Assembly: GCA_013396635.1 (NCBI GenBank)
Contig: WBMW01003259.1
Coordinates: 124,001-188,000 of the forward strand
DNA from: Penelope pileata
Lineage: Eukaryota; Chordata; Aves; Galliformes; Cracidae
Length of the DNA: 64,000 bases
Direction: 5' to 3'
The notes below the pieces were generated by a model. The model was not told the origin of the DNA. It made no database searches and worked only from the letters and a program-made list of their open reading frames with translations. Numbering within the stretch: the stretch's first letter is position 1; each line of letters begins with the position of its first letter. This document shows, in pieces, positions 48,782 through 59,738 of the stretch. The position numbers and the translations under genes are program-made.

Positions 48782-49332
48782 TGTTATTGCTGAAGATCTC
48801 TAAGACCTAGGTCAATACAGTAAGACACTCCATCCACTTCCTCCTCCCTAACTGCAAGTGCAGGGCAGCTATTTATATGGAGCTTCTGTGTTGGTTTCTT
48901 TAAGGAAAAGGAAACAAACAAACAATGAAGTTGGTTACAGTATTTCACCACTATAAACTCACAGTTAGAATCCAAATTGTTGTTGCTCTTTCATTTAATA
49001 TATAACTTTATATATAATACACACGCACACACCAACATCACAGGATGAAGATCCATGCATACAATCCAGATGCGGTCGCATTTCAGTGTTAAATGAAATC
49101 AAAATTATTCTGTTACTATTAGATCCCAGTCCGTGTTATTTTTAATTACTCGGCTTTCTACCTACTAACGAACTTGGTTTACCTTAATCTTCAAATCCAA
49201 GCAGCATCACAAATTCCAAATCTTCTCTTGTCATTGTTGTTTGATCCTCTTAGATTTCAAGTTTACACGGCACACATCTGAGATCCTGAAAACAGCCTCC
49301 ACTGAACCAGCTTTTGAAGGTATCTGTTAAAG

Positions 49333-52300
49333 CTAATTGTGTGTCTGCTCGTGGCTCCAGAGACTAAAAGCTGTCTTGAAAGTCCTGTGACAGAGTTTAC
49401 ACATGTACTGTCTTTTGAACGTGATTGCTGAGAGTGGCGGAGCGTGGTAGAAGAGCGTATCCGACTCCTGTGGTACGAATAATTTTTCAGTAGTAGTGGA
49501 GCTTTCAGACAAGCCTGTCGGACTATCAGGCTCCAAAGGCTGGATTTTGGGAAGTGGTGGGGGCGGAGGTAAAGGTGGTGGTGACGGGGAATTAGCTGGC
49601 GGACATACCTCAGGCTCCTTATTTGTGGACTCCTCCGCAGCCTGTGACATGTGGGACTGGAAGTGACTCCACAGCCGGAAATTGGTTCGGAAGGCCTTGT
49701 TGCACACGTGGCAAATAAATGGCTTCACAGAGCACAAGAGCTCTTGGTGACGTTCCAGTTGTTTGCGAACAGTGAAAATCTTCCCACACTTTTCACAGGG
49801 CCACAAACCAGCGTCTTTGTTGGAGACTACCTCCTTCGGTTCTCTGCTCGCTTCAGTCACCTCATCCTCTACATCATCTGCAGGCTCTTCCTTGATTTGA
49901 ATTTTAAACTGCTTGGAAACACTTAAGTCTTCAGGAAGGCACGAGGAATCTTCAGAATCAAAATTAATCTGTTCCGATGAGTCGCTGAATACTCCATCTT
50001 CCTTTGCAGCAAAATTGTTTATTTTATTGGATTCTGACTGAGGAGGCAATCTCGATGAACTAGTTATGTCTCCATTGTGATCCAGGATAGGTAAAGAAAA
50101 ATTCTCTGATGGAGCCATTGTGTTCTGGTTGTGAACTTCGACTTGATGACGCCAAATACTAAAGGATGATTTAAAGGTGCGCATACACTCCAGACAAGTA
50201 AGCTTCTTGTATTCACACTTGCTTTCGTGCTCATGCTTCAGCTCTGGGGAAGAAAATCTAAGGCTGCAGTAAGGACAGACGGTAGCGTTTCTACATAGCC
50301 GCTCATGATTTCCCTGTTCAATAAGCGAAGAGAGCTTAGCATTACAGAGACGGCACTGATAAACTTCCTTGCTTTCTACCGGACTTTCAATATGAATGTG
50401 GTCTTTCTGCTTAGGAACCTTATTTCCTCCAATCGGCTTTTCCCCTGGATGCATTTTTATGTGCTGTTTGAATTGAGAGAGGAAACGATAAGCTTTCCCA
50501 CAGTAGACACAGATATAGGCTCCTTTCGTTCTTGATCTTAAATTCCTTTTGATGACTTGTTGTGCTTGTGAAGTAGATTGTCCTTGAAAACCTTGTTTGC
50601 CACGTCTTAGTTTAACTATTAGAGCTTTTTTAATTTCTCTCTCTCTCACTATATCGATCAGTTTTCTTTGGAATTTTTCATCCAAAACAGCATGCGAACT
50701 GGAAGCCGGTGAGGGATTCTTCACAATTCCATGTTGTGTCTGGCAGTGTGTCCACACTTTGAAGTTTGTGTGAAATCTCTTGTGGCATATGTCACAAGCG
50801 TAGGGCTTCTCTGGATTATGATACATGTTAACATGACGATGAAGACCTGCTGTTGACCTGAAAATTTTAAGGCAGTGCTTGCATTTAAATTTTTTATTTG
50901 GTCTTGCTTCTTCCATCTCACTGTATTCATCTTTACTGACATCAGAATCGGCAAAATCAGCATCGAGGTGCGTAGGGCTTGAGCCTTCCTCAAAGTTTTC
51001 TTCTGACTCAGGAGAACCCTGCTCATTCACCTTGAGTTTCTTGAACGGTAGCCTTCTGTCGGCTTGAAACCTCCTTTTTGCTGGAAGTCTGCCTGGTTCC
51101 TTATGATCATCCTCAGTTTTAAAAGGGAAGTCTTTATTTGTAGACACTGATGCATCACCCACTGTAACTCTTATTATTTCGGAAGGATCTGAAAGTGGAC
51201 TGCTAGGTTCAGTTTTTATTCGCACCTCTGTGAGAGGGGAAGCAACTTCCCTATCGGTTGTCTGAGAGGCACTGAAAGACCTAAGGCGATGAGGGTGCAT
51301 TACCTGTGGCTTTTCATCTAAGACTAACTTCTCTGATGACTCTTTCAAGCACGACTTTTGAGATGCAACATGAAACGTCTTCTGGGAATCCGTAGTTCCT
51401 GGTGAGGACGAGGATGACACCTGCGAAGGTTTTAGGTCAACAGAAGGTGAATAAATAGGAACCTGACTGTCCATGGACAGTGACCTTCGAAGGAGACTTT
51501 TCACAAGTGGCCCACTTCTGTCAATGCTTTGGTTTTCAGGACCAGATCCACTAGATGGGATTACTAGTCCCAACTTTGAGTAGTATAGCAAATTTCTATC
51601 TTCACCTTGACCATTTCCTTTTCCTGCCTCTCGCAACAAAAACGTAGATTCCGATGAGCCACGCAGAGATAAGACTGGCGGACGTGGTCTTTTTAATGAC
51701 ATCTCTGCAGCCTTTCCTCTTAAAAGGTGGCCACTGCTTCCTGGCTCGTCACTTGCAATTTCTTTCTCTGCTAAAGGCTTTTGAGGCAGTACTGTGTTTC
51801 TTTTCACTAAACCACCTCTGCTCTGATCCTCTACAGTTCCCGAAGTTTCGTGAAGTTTGGTATAGCTCACAGGGTTTTCTTTCAGCCATCTCCTTTCAGT
51901 CAGTGATAAATTGTGAAGGGTTTCAGCTGGCTTTGCTACTTGTGGTCTAATGCTAGTTTTGACAGCAACAGAGGGTAAAGGTTTAGAAGTATGGCTTAAA
52001 TCATGTTGTGTTTGATTTATACTCTTCCCTTGTGCTTCATTTCTGTTCTGACAGACAATGACACTTCTCTTCTGAGAACTACTTTCCTCTTCATCTTGAT
52101 ACAATATCTTCTTAATGGGGCAAGCTGGAAAAGGAGCTTGAGGGCTCTTAGAAACAATGTTTGTAAGAAAAGATATTCCAAGGCTGTAGCCCAGCTCTTG
52201 CACAGCTGCGAGACTGCCTTTCTCAATGAACAAGGATGAAGAATAAATGTAGTTTAAAACATTATCAAAAGCATCTGGTTCACAAAAGTCAAGCTGAAAC

Positions 52301-52506
52301 ACCGACTGAGTCTCATTCTCCTTATTTGTGAACAGAGTCTGGAAGTACTCACTGCTGGCAGCCAGAACGTTTTTATGAGCTCGAAATTTCTGATCTCCTA
52401 CTATAAGGACAACATCACACAGCTGTCCCTTTAGACGCTCCTCATTCAGTGCACTTAGAAGTGAAATGGCATGTGCTGGATTTATGTAATGCAAGAGCCC
52501 CTCCAT
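49333..52506 (-). CDS. ZBTB21: ZBTB21 (zinc finger and BTB domain-containing 21)
   Basis: One intact coding exon, 1057 aa (human about 1066). The start is the ATG at 52504-52506, giving MEGLLHYINPAHAISLLSAL as in human; the 28 open codons before it cross the acceptor TTCTTTTTCAG|AACCA (exon starts 52519) and are intronic. BTB/POZ domain about residues 30-120, for dimerisation and corepressor binding. Zinc-finger units start at Cys542, 571, 666, 718, 744, 771, 904, 932 and 1036. Those at 718, 744 and 904 end in Cys rather than His (C2HC-type). Possible SUMO sites IKTEP (430-434) and IKEEP (871-875). A proline run SPPPLPPPPPLP lies at about 975-986. It is a nuclear DNA-binding regulator of the BTB-ZF family, described in human as a repressor that interacts with ZBTB14 (recalled). 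The last finger ends SLWSHEQTHN at the stop. Confidence 0.98.
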   Translation of the reverse strand: MEGLLHYINPAHAISLLSALNEERLKGQLCDVVLIVGDQKFRAHKNVLAASSEYFQTLFTNKENETQSVFQLDFCEPDAFDNVLNYIYSSSLFIEKGSLAAVQELGYSLGISFLTNIVSKSPQAPFPACPIKKILYQDEEESSSQKRSVIVCQNRNEAQGKSINQTQHDLSHTSKPLPSVAVKTSIRPQVAKPAETLHNLSLTERRWLKENPVSYTKLHETSGTVEDQSRGGLVKRNTVLPQKPLAEKEIASDEPGSSGHLLRGKAAEMSLKRPRPPVLSLRGSSESTFLLREAGKGNGQGEDRNLLYYSKLGLVIPSSGSGPENQSIDRSGPLVKSLLRRSLSMDSQVPIYSPSVDLKPSQVSSSSSPGTTDSQKTFHVASQKSCLKESSEKLVLDEKPQVMHPHRLRSFSASQTTDREVASPLTEVRIKTEPSSPLSDPSEIIRVTVGDASVSTNKDFPFKTEDDHKEPGRLPAKRRFQADRRLPFKKLKVNEQGSPESEENFEEGSSPTHLDADFADSDVSKDEYSEMEEARPNKKFKCKHCLKIFRSTAGLHRHVNMYHNPEKPYACDICHKRFHTNFKVWTHCQTQHGIVKNPSPASSSHAVLDEKFQRKLIDIVREREIKKALIVKLRRGKQGFQGQSTSQAQQVIKRNLRSRTKGAYICVYCGKAYRFLSQFKQHIKMHPGEKPIGGNKVPKQKDHIHIESPVESKEVYQCRLCNAKLSSLIEQGNHERLCRNATVCPYCSLRFSSPELKHEHESKCEYKKLTCLECMRTFKSSFSIWRHQVEVHNQNTMAPSENFSLPILDHNGDITSSSRLPPQSESNKINNFAAKEDGVFSDSSEQINFDSEDSSCLPEDLSVSKQFKIQIKEEPADDVEDEVTEASREPKEVVSNKDAGLWPCEKCGKIFTVRKQLERHQELLCSVKPFICHVCNKAFRTNFRLWSHFQSHMSQAAEESTNKEPEVCPPANSPSPPPLPPPPPLPKIQPLEPDSPTGLSESSTTTEKLFVPQESDTLFYHAPPLSAITFKRQYMCKLCHRTFKTAFSLWSHEQTHN

Positions 52507-52519
52507 GATTCTGATGGTT
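52507..52519 (-). other. ZBTB21: ZBTB21 5' UTR part of the coding exon
   Basis: Thirteen bases between the predicted acceptor (AG at 52520-52521) and the ATG. They show that the main coding exon is an internal or last exon and that 5' UTR exons lie at higher coordinates. Confidence 0.8.
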
Positions 52520-52949
52520 CTGAAAAAGAATAACAAGACAAAAGTTGCAGGCTGCTTTATGTAAACAGTTGTTAGAGGTAATGTAAACACACCTAATCTC
52601 TCTGTACTTCATAAACAAGCTAAAAGACCATCAACACTGCTGAAGAAAACAGCTTGTCTGGGGGAAAAGTATGGGAATTAACATAATACCGTTCGCTCCA
52701 GCAGATGCACAAGCATGAGAAGAACCGGTTCATGTTCAAGAACACTTTCAAATACGCTGCAAATGGTTGATCTTACACCAAGAATATTACATCTAACTAA
52801 CTGGGAGGTGGTGCTGTGCTCTCTACCTCCAGTATACCTGTCTACATGAAGGAATACCAGTTAATGATTTCACTTACCACCTTTTCTCAGGTTTAGCTTT
52901 AAGAAGATCTATCTTGGGAATTACTTTGAAAAACTTTTGAATCAGATAC

Positions 52950-53480
52950 TGTTGTGGTTTAACCCCGCAGGCAGCTAAGTGTCACACAGATGCTCGCTTA
53001 CTCCCCCGCAGTGGGATGGGGGAGAACTGAAAAAGGTAAAAGTGCAAGAACTCGTGGGTTAAGATCAAGACAGATAAGGACAGAAGAAAGGAAGGAAAAA
53101 GAAAAAAAAAAAAAAAACAAGTGATGCACAGTGCAATTGCTCACCACCAGCCCAGCTAGTTCTCAAGCAGAAACAACACCCCTCAAGCAGCAAGCCCAGT
53201 TTTAGTATTCAGTATGACGCCAAGCGTTATGGGACGGCCATGAGGGCCGGTCTGGGTCAGCTGTCCTGGTTCTGTCCCCTCCCAGCTCCCTGTGCCCTCC
53301 CAGCTCCCCGCTGGCAGGGCAGTGTGAGGAGCTGAGAAGTCCTTGGCTCTGTGTAAGCACTGCTCAGCAACAACTAAAACAGTGGTGTGTTATCAACATA
53401 ATTCTCATCCTAAATCCAAACACAGCACCACACCAGCCACTGTGAAGAAAATTAACTCCATCCCAGCCAAAACAAAGACA
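52950..53480 (-). mobile_element. Solo LTR of an avian endogenous retrovirus
   Basis: On the minus strand it starts TGTCTTTGTTTTGGCTGGGA and ends GGGTTAAACCACAACA, with TG…CA borders. It resembles the widespread avian LTR family TguLTR5 (ERVL-like) as I recall it. About 531 bp with an internal purine run near 53080-53118. No internal retroviral genes are present. No convincing target-site duplication is seen, so the exact ends may be off by a few bases. Confidence 0.8.
53095..53118. repeat. A-rich run inside the LTR
   Basis: GGAAAAAGAAAAAAAA followed by more A; probably length-variable. Confidence 0.85.
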
Positions 53481-56400
53481 TACACCTGAAGTTAGTTACG
53501 CCAAGTCACCTTTTAAGGTTAAGCAACCCTGACAGTCTCCTGCCGACTAAACAAATTAAAAGGTTTTTGCTGTTATTTTTAATAAGATGCTGAAAAGGGC
53601 ACTATATATTGGCAGGATTGTTTTCTGTAATCTAGATTAATTCATCACATCTGCTTATGAGTGTTAACATACACTTCTTGCTATGAAATATGTATCGTTT
53701 CTTATAATTGCACTGACAGGATTTGGTCTCCTGGAAATTCAGAGTTTTAACTGAAATAGAACAGCAGTGTGTTGTTCTTGCTTAAATATAATCAGCTATC
53801 CCCATCTTATTCATTAGCTTAAAAACACCTTGTGTCCACAACCTACATACTCAAGGAAGAGTTATCCCCAGATGCATCCCAGAGTATAACAAGCACAAAT
53901 CAAACTGCAGTGCAGAAACCCCCATCTTGCATATGCTTCAAAACACAGCTCGCTCTGCACTGTAGGATGTCTCCATACAAAACAGGCTGCTCCTGACTAG
54001 GTCTTACAAGAGAAGAGAATCAGGTTCTAAATTACCTTGAGCAAACAACTTCTGTCATATGGATTGAATTTTATATATCTGTGCACATGCACCAAAAAAA
54101 TCAGCAATATCCAAATTTATTTTGTTGCCATGGACACTCTTACAGTTCTGTTTAAAGTTAACCTGTAAGCACAAATGTCGCATTACCTTCCACCTTCCTG
54201 TGGTGATGTAAAACAAGAAAACGATGTGTCTTTTGTAAGCAATTCTTTTTGCATCTGATTTAACTTAAGATATTTATATAGCAGCATACATCATATAACA
54301 AAAAGGTTTCACTCTTCATCAGTTTACAATCACAGCCAAAAGCTGCATCAAAATAAAAAATTAAGAAGCTATAACCCTGTAATTATTAAATGGGGATGGG
54401 AAATCTTACAACCAATGGGTGTAAGGAGAAATGATCAAAGTCTAAATTGGTATTATTGAGATGACTTAAAGGGTGCTGGCTACAGTGTCTCAGGGCATGG
54501 GTCCTATCATGGGACTGGGCTACCACTTCTACATCTGAAACTACCACATGAGGAAACGGTATCAGGGCAATCGCAATAGCAGCATTCTGTTTCCTCACCA
54601 GATCTGTCTCTTAACTGAGTGCTTCAGTGCCTTGCAGCACTGTTCTATTAACGCTAATTTATCCTTAATTCACCTCAGACAGTTATAATGCATAATGCTC
54701 CCACACCTCCCTCTGAAAAAGCAAAACAGTTAAGCTTCTATGAACGTGAGAAACCAATCTGTTCTGTTCTGCTTTCTGTGTTTGACTTAAATGTACTGTC
54801 TGGGGCATGAGCTACTTTCTGGACACCTCTGCAGTTTCAGGCGGTGGGGTCTGAATGGCCCCAGTCCAGCCTGGAGGTCTGCGCACCCATTAACACTTGA
54901 AATGTTATTACCAGGTGCTCCAGGAATGCATCTTTTGTTTTCATCTGAAAGAAACAGACTTTACAGACAGGGATGATTCATCTGTGTTGCAAGTTGCAGC
55001 AGGGTCTACAGAGACAGCAGAACAACCATGCATTTATGAAGGAAGCTTGAACTAAGATCACCGCAGAGACACCCCCTAGGAGCTGCTGCTGAACCTGTAC
55101 CTCAGGGACTCACTGGGCAGGAGACAGCCAAATGTTCTGAAATGTCTTCAAATCTTTCATTTTAACCTGCTTTACCTAGGTCTTGTGCGTTCTGTAAAAC
55201 ACCTGAAGAATGAACACTGTGCAATTACTGTGTGTTCATTTGTTCACTGTAACACAGCAATGCCATTAGGACAGATGGGTGTAAAATCTGCACATCTAAA
55301 GCAGAATCCAACAGTCCCCCATTTGTCTTTCTGTACACTCCTTTTTATTCATAGGGCACCCTGAATTTATGACATTACCCAAGGCAGAGTTAAGCATCCT
55401 AGTACAGCCCTCCACTTTGCTCCCAAAGCACAGCTTCTGTGCGCTGAAGGAGGGAGAGCTCTTGGGTGCCACCAGCACTTCAACAGTAACCAAGGCTGCA
55501 ACATGGACAACTGGCAAGGGACCAAATTAATCCTGCAAAGGCAGCTTTAATCCTGGTCTTTCCTAATTCCAGGGCTTGACTTTCAGCTCGATAGCCTTTA
55601 AATGCAACAGTCAGAAATACAGCAAGTTATGATACATTAAAAAAACAAAACCAGAGCTGGTCATGCAGAATCATTCTAACACACTTACACAGGCCAACAG
55701 AAAGCCTCGAACACAGATTTAAAAAAAAAAAATGAAACAAAAAACTCACAAAGATTACTAGTGTAAGTATAAAACAAAGTTTCACTGCATGAACACTTCT
55801 CAGTAACTAAGTTGATTTGAGAAGTTCCTGCTCCCTCTGGCTCACCCTGTCTGCACGCTGCCCTTCACAACTCCTGCAGCTGCGCTGGTACAAATATTTG
55901 CAGGCCTTTCTTATAGGGCAGCTCAGGCAATAAACGGAAAACAAAAAAAATTTTTTTTTTTCAAAGGCTGGGCAGTTCTCATAGCAAAGCACAATCTCAG
56001 GAACAATTGCGTTGGCATAACTGAAGAGGCAGCGAGCTTTGGCAGCAGAGCAGCTCTAGGAAGACAAGAACCCCTTACAGCAGTTGGCCATTAACCCAGT
56101 GTAAGCCCAACAGCACTCAACTCCTTTACAAATGGCATGCCTAGCTTTGTGTAGGTAACACAGCCTCTAGATTTGATTCCAGGTGTTTGAGGAATTATAC
56201 TTCCTCAGCTGAAGATCACTGTGCTTAAGCCCTTTCCTGTTAGCCTCCAGACAAGCTGCTTCTTTTCTCTCCAACCATTTTCCCAGCCGCGTTCACTACT
56301 GGCTAGAGACAAAGCTATTTCCTATTTCGCTCCCTGATGTCTGGGTGACATCAAGGAGACAGAGCACACCAGAAGGTCTCCCACTGTCTGTGCTCAGTAG

Positions 56401-56889
56401 TTATGTGCTACAGCAGCTGCTGCTCCTCATGAGGAACAGTGACAGTGAGACTCCAGACCCAGGAAGGGCAAGTGCAGCAGGAGCACCTGCAGCTCTCCTT
56501 TGGGAGGTCAGGTAGAGATTTTACCATCAGCAACCCACTACTGCTATCAGCCTTTGGAGACTGAAGTACCATATTTGGCACAAGGTTATTATCATTTTTT
56601 TTTGAACAAAGATAGGAAAACACACCTCTACTATTTCAAATGATTGCAAAAAGGAGTTCTCTACTTACGAAAGCTCTTCACAAGCTACGGGTGAAGAATC
56701 TTTCTCTTTGGCTCAGCAGCTGATTGTTCCTGCCTGCCTTCACAGTGTTAGATTCCCTCCCATTCTCTGTCCCTTACTCTCCTGCCTCCTGCTCCCAGCC
56801 CTGTGGTCCCCTTCCTTTCACCAGCTCAGCTGCTCATTTGACCTCCTGCTAAATTGATTCAGCTCCCTAAAATGAGGCAGGGGAAGGAA

Positions 56890-56912
56890 AACAAACAAAC
56901 AAACAAACAAAT
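56890..56912. repeat. (AAAC)n microsatellite
   Basis: About six copies of AAAC on the plus strand. Confidence 0.92.
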
Positions 56913-57072
56913 CAACCCAGTTTCTAACATGTTTGCTATTTTATAGACCAGAAGCTTCATCAGCTCACTGAGAGGTCAGATGTATCAGAGCTGCTGCAAG
57001 GGAAGCTGTGAAACTGCCCATCCTTTGCCAGCAAGTCGTTCAATCAGCTTTGTCCATCTGAAGCTTCACTTT

Positions 57073-57948
57073 CACAGAATCACAGAATCACAGAATTGCA
57101 GGGGTTGGAAGGGACCTCGAGAGATCATCGAGTCCAACCCCCCTGCCAGAGCAGGTTCCCTACATCAGGTTGCACAGGCAGGCGTCCAGGCGGGTCTTGA
57201 ATATCTCCAGGGAAGGAGACTCCACAACCTCCCTGGGCAGCCTGTTCCAGTGCTCCGTCACCCGCACTGTGAAGAAGTTCTTCCGCATGTTGGTGCGGAA
57301 CTTCCTGTGCTCCAGCTTAAGGCCATTGCCCCTTGTCCTGTCCCCACTGACCACCGAAAAGAGGTTCCCCACCTCCATTTGCCTCCCGCAACTAAGATAC
57401 TTATAAACATGGATCAGGTCCCCTCTCAGCCTTCTTTTCTCCAGGCTGAACAGACCCAGCTTACTGAGCCTCTCCTCATAGGGGAGATGCTCCAGGCCCT
57501 TTATCATCTTTGTGGCCCTCCGCTGGACTCTTTCCAGGAGGTCCCTGTCTTTCTTATACAGGGGAGCCCAGAACTGGACACAGTACTCCAGCTGAGGCCT
57601 GACCAGGGCAGAGTAGAGGGGGAGGATCACCTCCCTCGACCTGCTGGCAATGCTATTTTTAATGCACTCTAGGATCCCGTTGGCCTTCTTGGCCACCAGG
57701 GCACACTGCTGGCTCATGGCCAACCTGTCATCTACCAGGACCCCCAGGTCCCTCTCTGTAGAGCTCCTCTCCAGCAGGTCATCCCCCAGCCTGTACTGAT
57801 ACATGCGGTTATTCCTCCCCAGGTGCAAGACTCTACACTTGCTTTTGTTGAACCTCATCAGGTTCCTCTCTGCCCAACTCTCCAGCCTGTCCAGGTCTTG
57901 CTGAATGGCAGCACAGCCTTCTGGCGTGTCAGCCAACTCCAACTTTCT
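57073..57948 (-). mobile_element. CR1 LINE 3' part with open reverse-transcriptase tail
   Basis: 876 bp, 5'-truncated. The 3' end on the minus strand is the CR1 tail with TTCTGTGAT-type octamers. A 260-codon open frame (57160-57942) encodes the end of ORF2, including LVDDRLAMSQQCALVAKKAN, GILECIKNSIASRSREVILP and YEERLSKLGLFSLEKRRLRG. The intact frame suggests a fairly recent insertion, but the endonuclease and the catalytic reverse-transcriptase core are missing, so it cannot act alone. Confidence 0.95.
57160..57942 (-). pseudogene. CR1 ORF2 C-terminal fragment
   Basis: Open frame of 260 codons to a stop, matching the C-terminal part of the CR1 ORF2 protein, downstream of the polymerase active-site region. 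The upstream methionine is internal to ORF2 and not a real start. It is a fragment of a retroposon protein, not a host gene. Confidence 0.85.
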
Positions 57949-59543
57949 GAAGCAATGCAGTCAACAAAGCTGAAACTTTACCAACAGAATAAGGCAGATG
58001 TATTTCAACATAACAGCTTACCTTTGTACATACATAAGCAGCTGAAACAAGACGTTGATGTTGCCTGCTGACTTCCATTACAACCATGTAGCTGTCAGCT
58101 AAGGCCATGTTAATAGCGTGTTGCGGGTGGCAGTGGGAAAGGCTGTTCAGAAGCACCTAATGAGGTGCAATGCTGCAGCACTGTGCTCAGCTGTGAGTGC
58201 TCTGCAGAGGCTGTGACGGCTCTGGATGGTCATGTGCTGCTTCAGACACAAGGTTGGAAGAAGTCTCATTATCCATCAAGAGCCCAGATGTGAAAGAAAC
58301 CTACACTGCTTCAACTTGTTCTCGAGTATCCTGTGCTGGATTTAATTATTTGAGCTAGACTACAGCTTATCAAATGCCTTTTCTCAGACACGTAACTAAA
58401 ACTTTAAGTAAAAGCTTTGAACCTGCACAGCAAGGTTGTCTACACTTCTATAATTATTTTCTAAGTAAATATTTGACTGATATCTTGCTGCCAGTTTGGG
58501 GATTTTGTCTTTCTGGATTTCAAAAATTTGTTTTCCCCTGCAGACAACGCTGAAAACTCTCTCCGTGAAGACAAATATCTGTCATTTCCAGTAGGTCAGC
58601 AGCCAGGAGACAGTTTTGTGAAGACATACATAAAATCAGATAAGTAATGTATTTGTTAACGTGTGAAACTGATATATTAATTTCCAACTATGTAACACAC
58701 ATGCACCAACAGAAGCAGAAATTTAAGGACAAGAAAAGAAGAAATTCTGCAACATTGCCCAGTCTCTTAGTTTTGCCCTCCACCACAGGCCGATTAGCAA
58801 TTATCCCAACACAGACCAGACATTCTATTAGGAATCAGAAGCTGTTTTTCACATTCAGATCATACCCATAGTTTTGCCAACTGACACTCAGAGCAGCTCC
58901 CCCTGACTTGCAGCAAACTACAAAATCCCTGAGCACCACGCAAAGCTCCACTCGCCCTTCACCTTCTTGTTTACAAACATGCAGCAGTTAAGGGTGTAAC
59001 TTCACCGTAGTCTCAGTCCAATCTGATCAGGGATTGCAAGGATGAGCCCATGCCTCCTCCCCCTCTCGGGATGGAGGAGCTTGCTGTCAGCTCAGCAGGC
59101 TGATCCAGCTCACCAGGGCATTGCACAACCACTGGATGTAAGGGAGAGGGCAGGAAGGTGTGCCAGCTGGGAGCTCTTCTTCTTCTTGGAAGAGGCCGTG
59201 AAGATTAGGCATGGTTTGATATAATATTTGTCCAGGCCTCAGCACCTTGACTAAAAGGTATAAGGCTCATCATCCAAAGTGCTGCGAATAAAAATTAAGA
59301 GACTGAGAAGCTTTAAAATCCCTTTCCCTAAGGAGGTCTTCAGTTTACATTCCTTTGAGTTTCGTAAAATTGGCGTTGAAATCTCTGATGGGGCAAGCCC
59401 CAAACACTCCAGGGCAGAATGCATGCTTCAAACACCAAACAAAATGCTCATCCCCAGAAATATTTCATGGGGCTTTTTGATAAGAGGGGCATGAAATCAA
59501 GAATTTGAAGAAGGGGAAAGATGCACCAGATACACATCAGATA

Positions 59544-59738
59544 CAGAATCACAGAATTGCAGGGGTTGGAAGGGACCTCGAGAGATCATCGAGTCCANTT
59601 TCCAGGAGGTCCTTGTCTTTCCTAGACAGGGGAGCCCAGAACTGGATACAGCACTCCAGCTGAGGCCTGACCAGGGCAGAGCAGAGGGGGAGGATCACCT
59701 CCCTCGACCTGCTGGCAATGCTATTTTTAATGCACTCT
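59544..59738 (-). mobile_element. CR1 LINE fragment with N-marked internal deletion
   Basis: Bases 59544-59597 equal the CR1 tail as at 57080-57137. After the N at 59598 the sequence resumes with TTTCCAGGAGGTCC, which corresponds to 57531 onward, and runs to AATGCTATTTTTAATGCACT. About 390 bp found in the 57 kb copy are absent exactly at the N. Confidence 0.92.
59598..59598. other. Single ambiguous base (N)
   Basis: One N at the junction of two non-adjacent CR1 segments; probably an assembly join. Confidence 0.99.

Larger units (their letters stand above)
43336..49332 (-). other. ZBTB21: Probable long ZBTB21 3' UTR and flank
   Basis: AT-rich DNA directly after the ZBTB21 stop, with no supported coding frame. 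AATAAA signals on the minus strand at 48776-48781, 46322-46327, 44380-44385 and 43352-43357 allow several 3' ends. The mammalian ZBTB21 3' UTR is several kb long (recalled), so an end near 46.3 kb is most likely and 43.3 kb the outer limit. A CR1 copy interrupts 44770-45745. Confidence 0.55.

Noticed and set aside
52507..52590. 28 extra in-frame codons before the ZBTB21 ATG
   Set aside because: They include the polypyrimidine tract and AG of the acceptor (52520-52521), and the human protein starts at MEGLLHYINP.
55807..55992. Possible ZBTB21 5' UTR exon (minus) with a GTGAGC donor
   Set aside because: The donor-like site alone is weak evidence; no clear acceptor or conservation can be judged from sequence.
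56980..57672. 230-codon plus-strand frame
   Set aside because: It is the antisense shadow of the CR1 ORF2 fragment on the minus strand.
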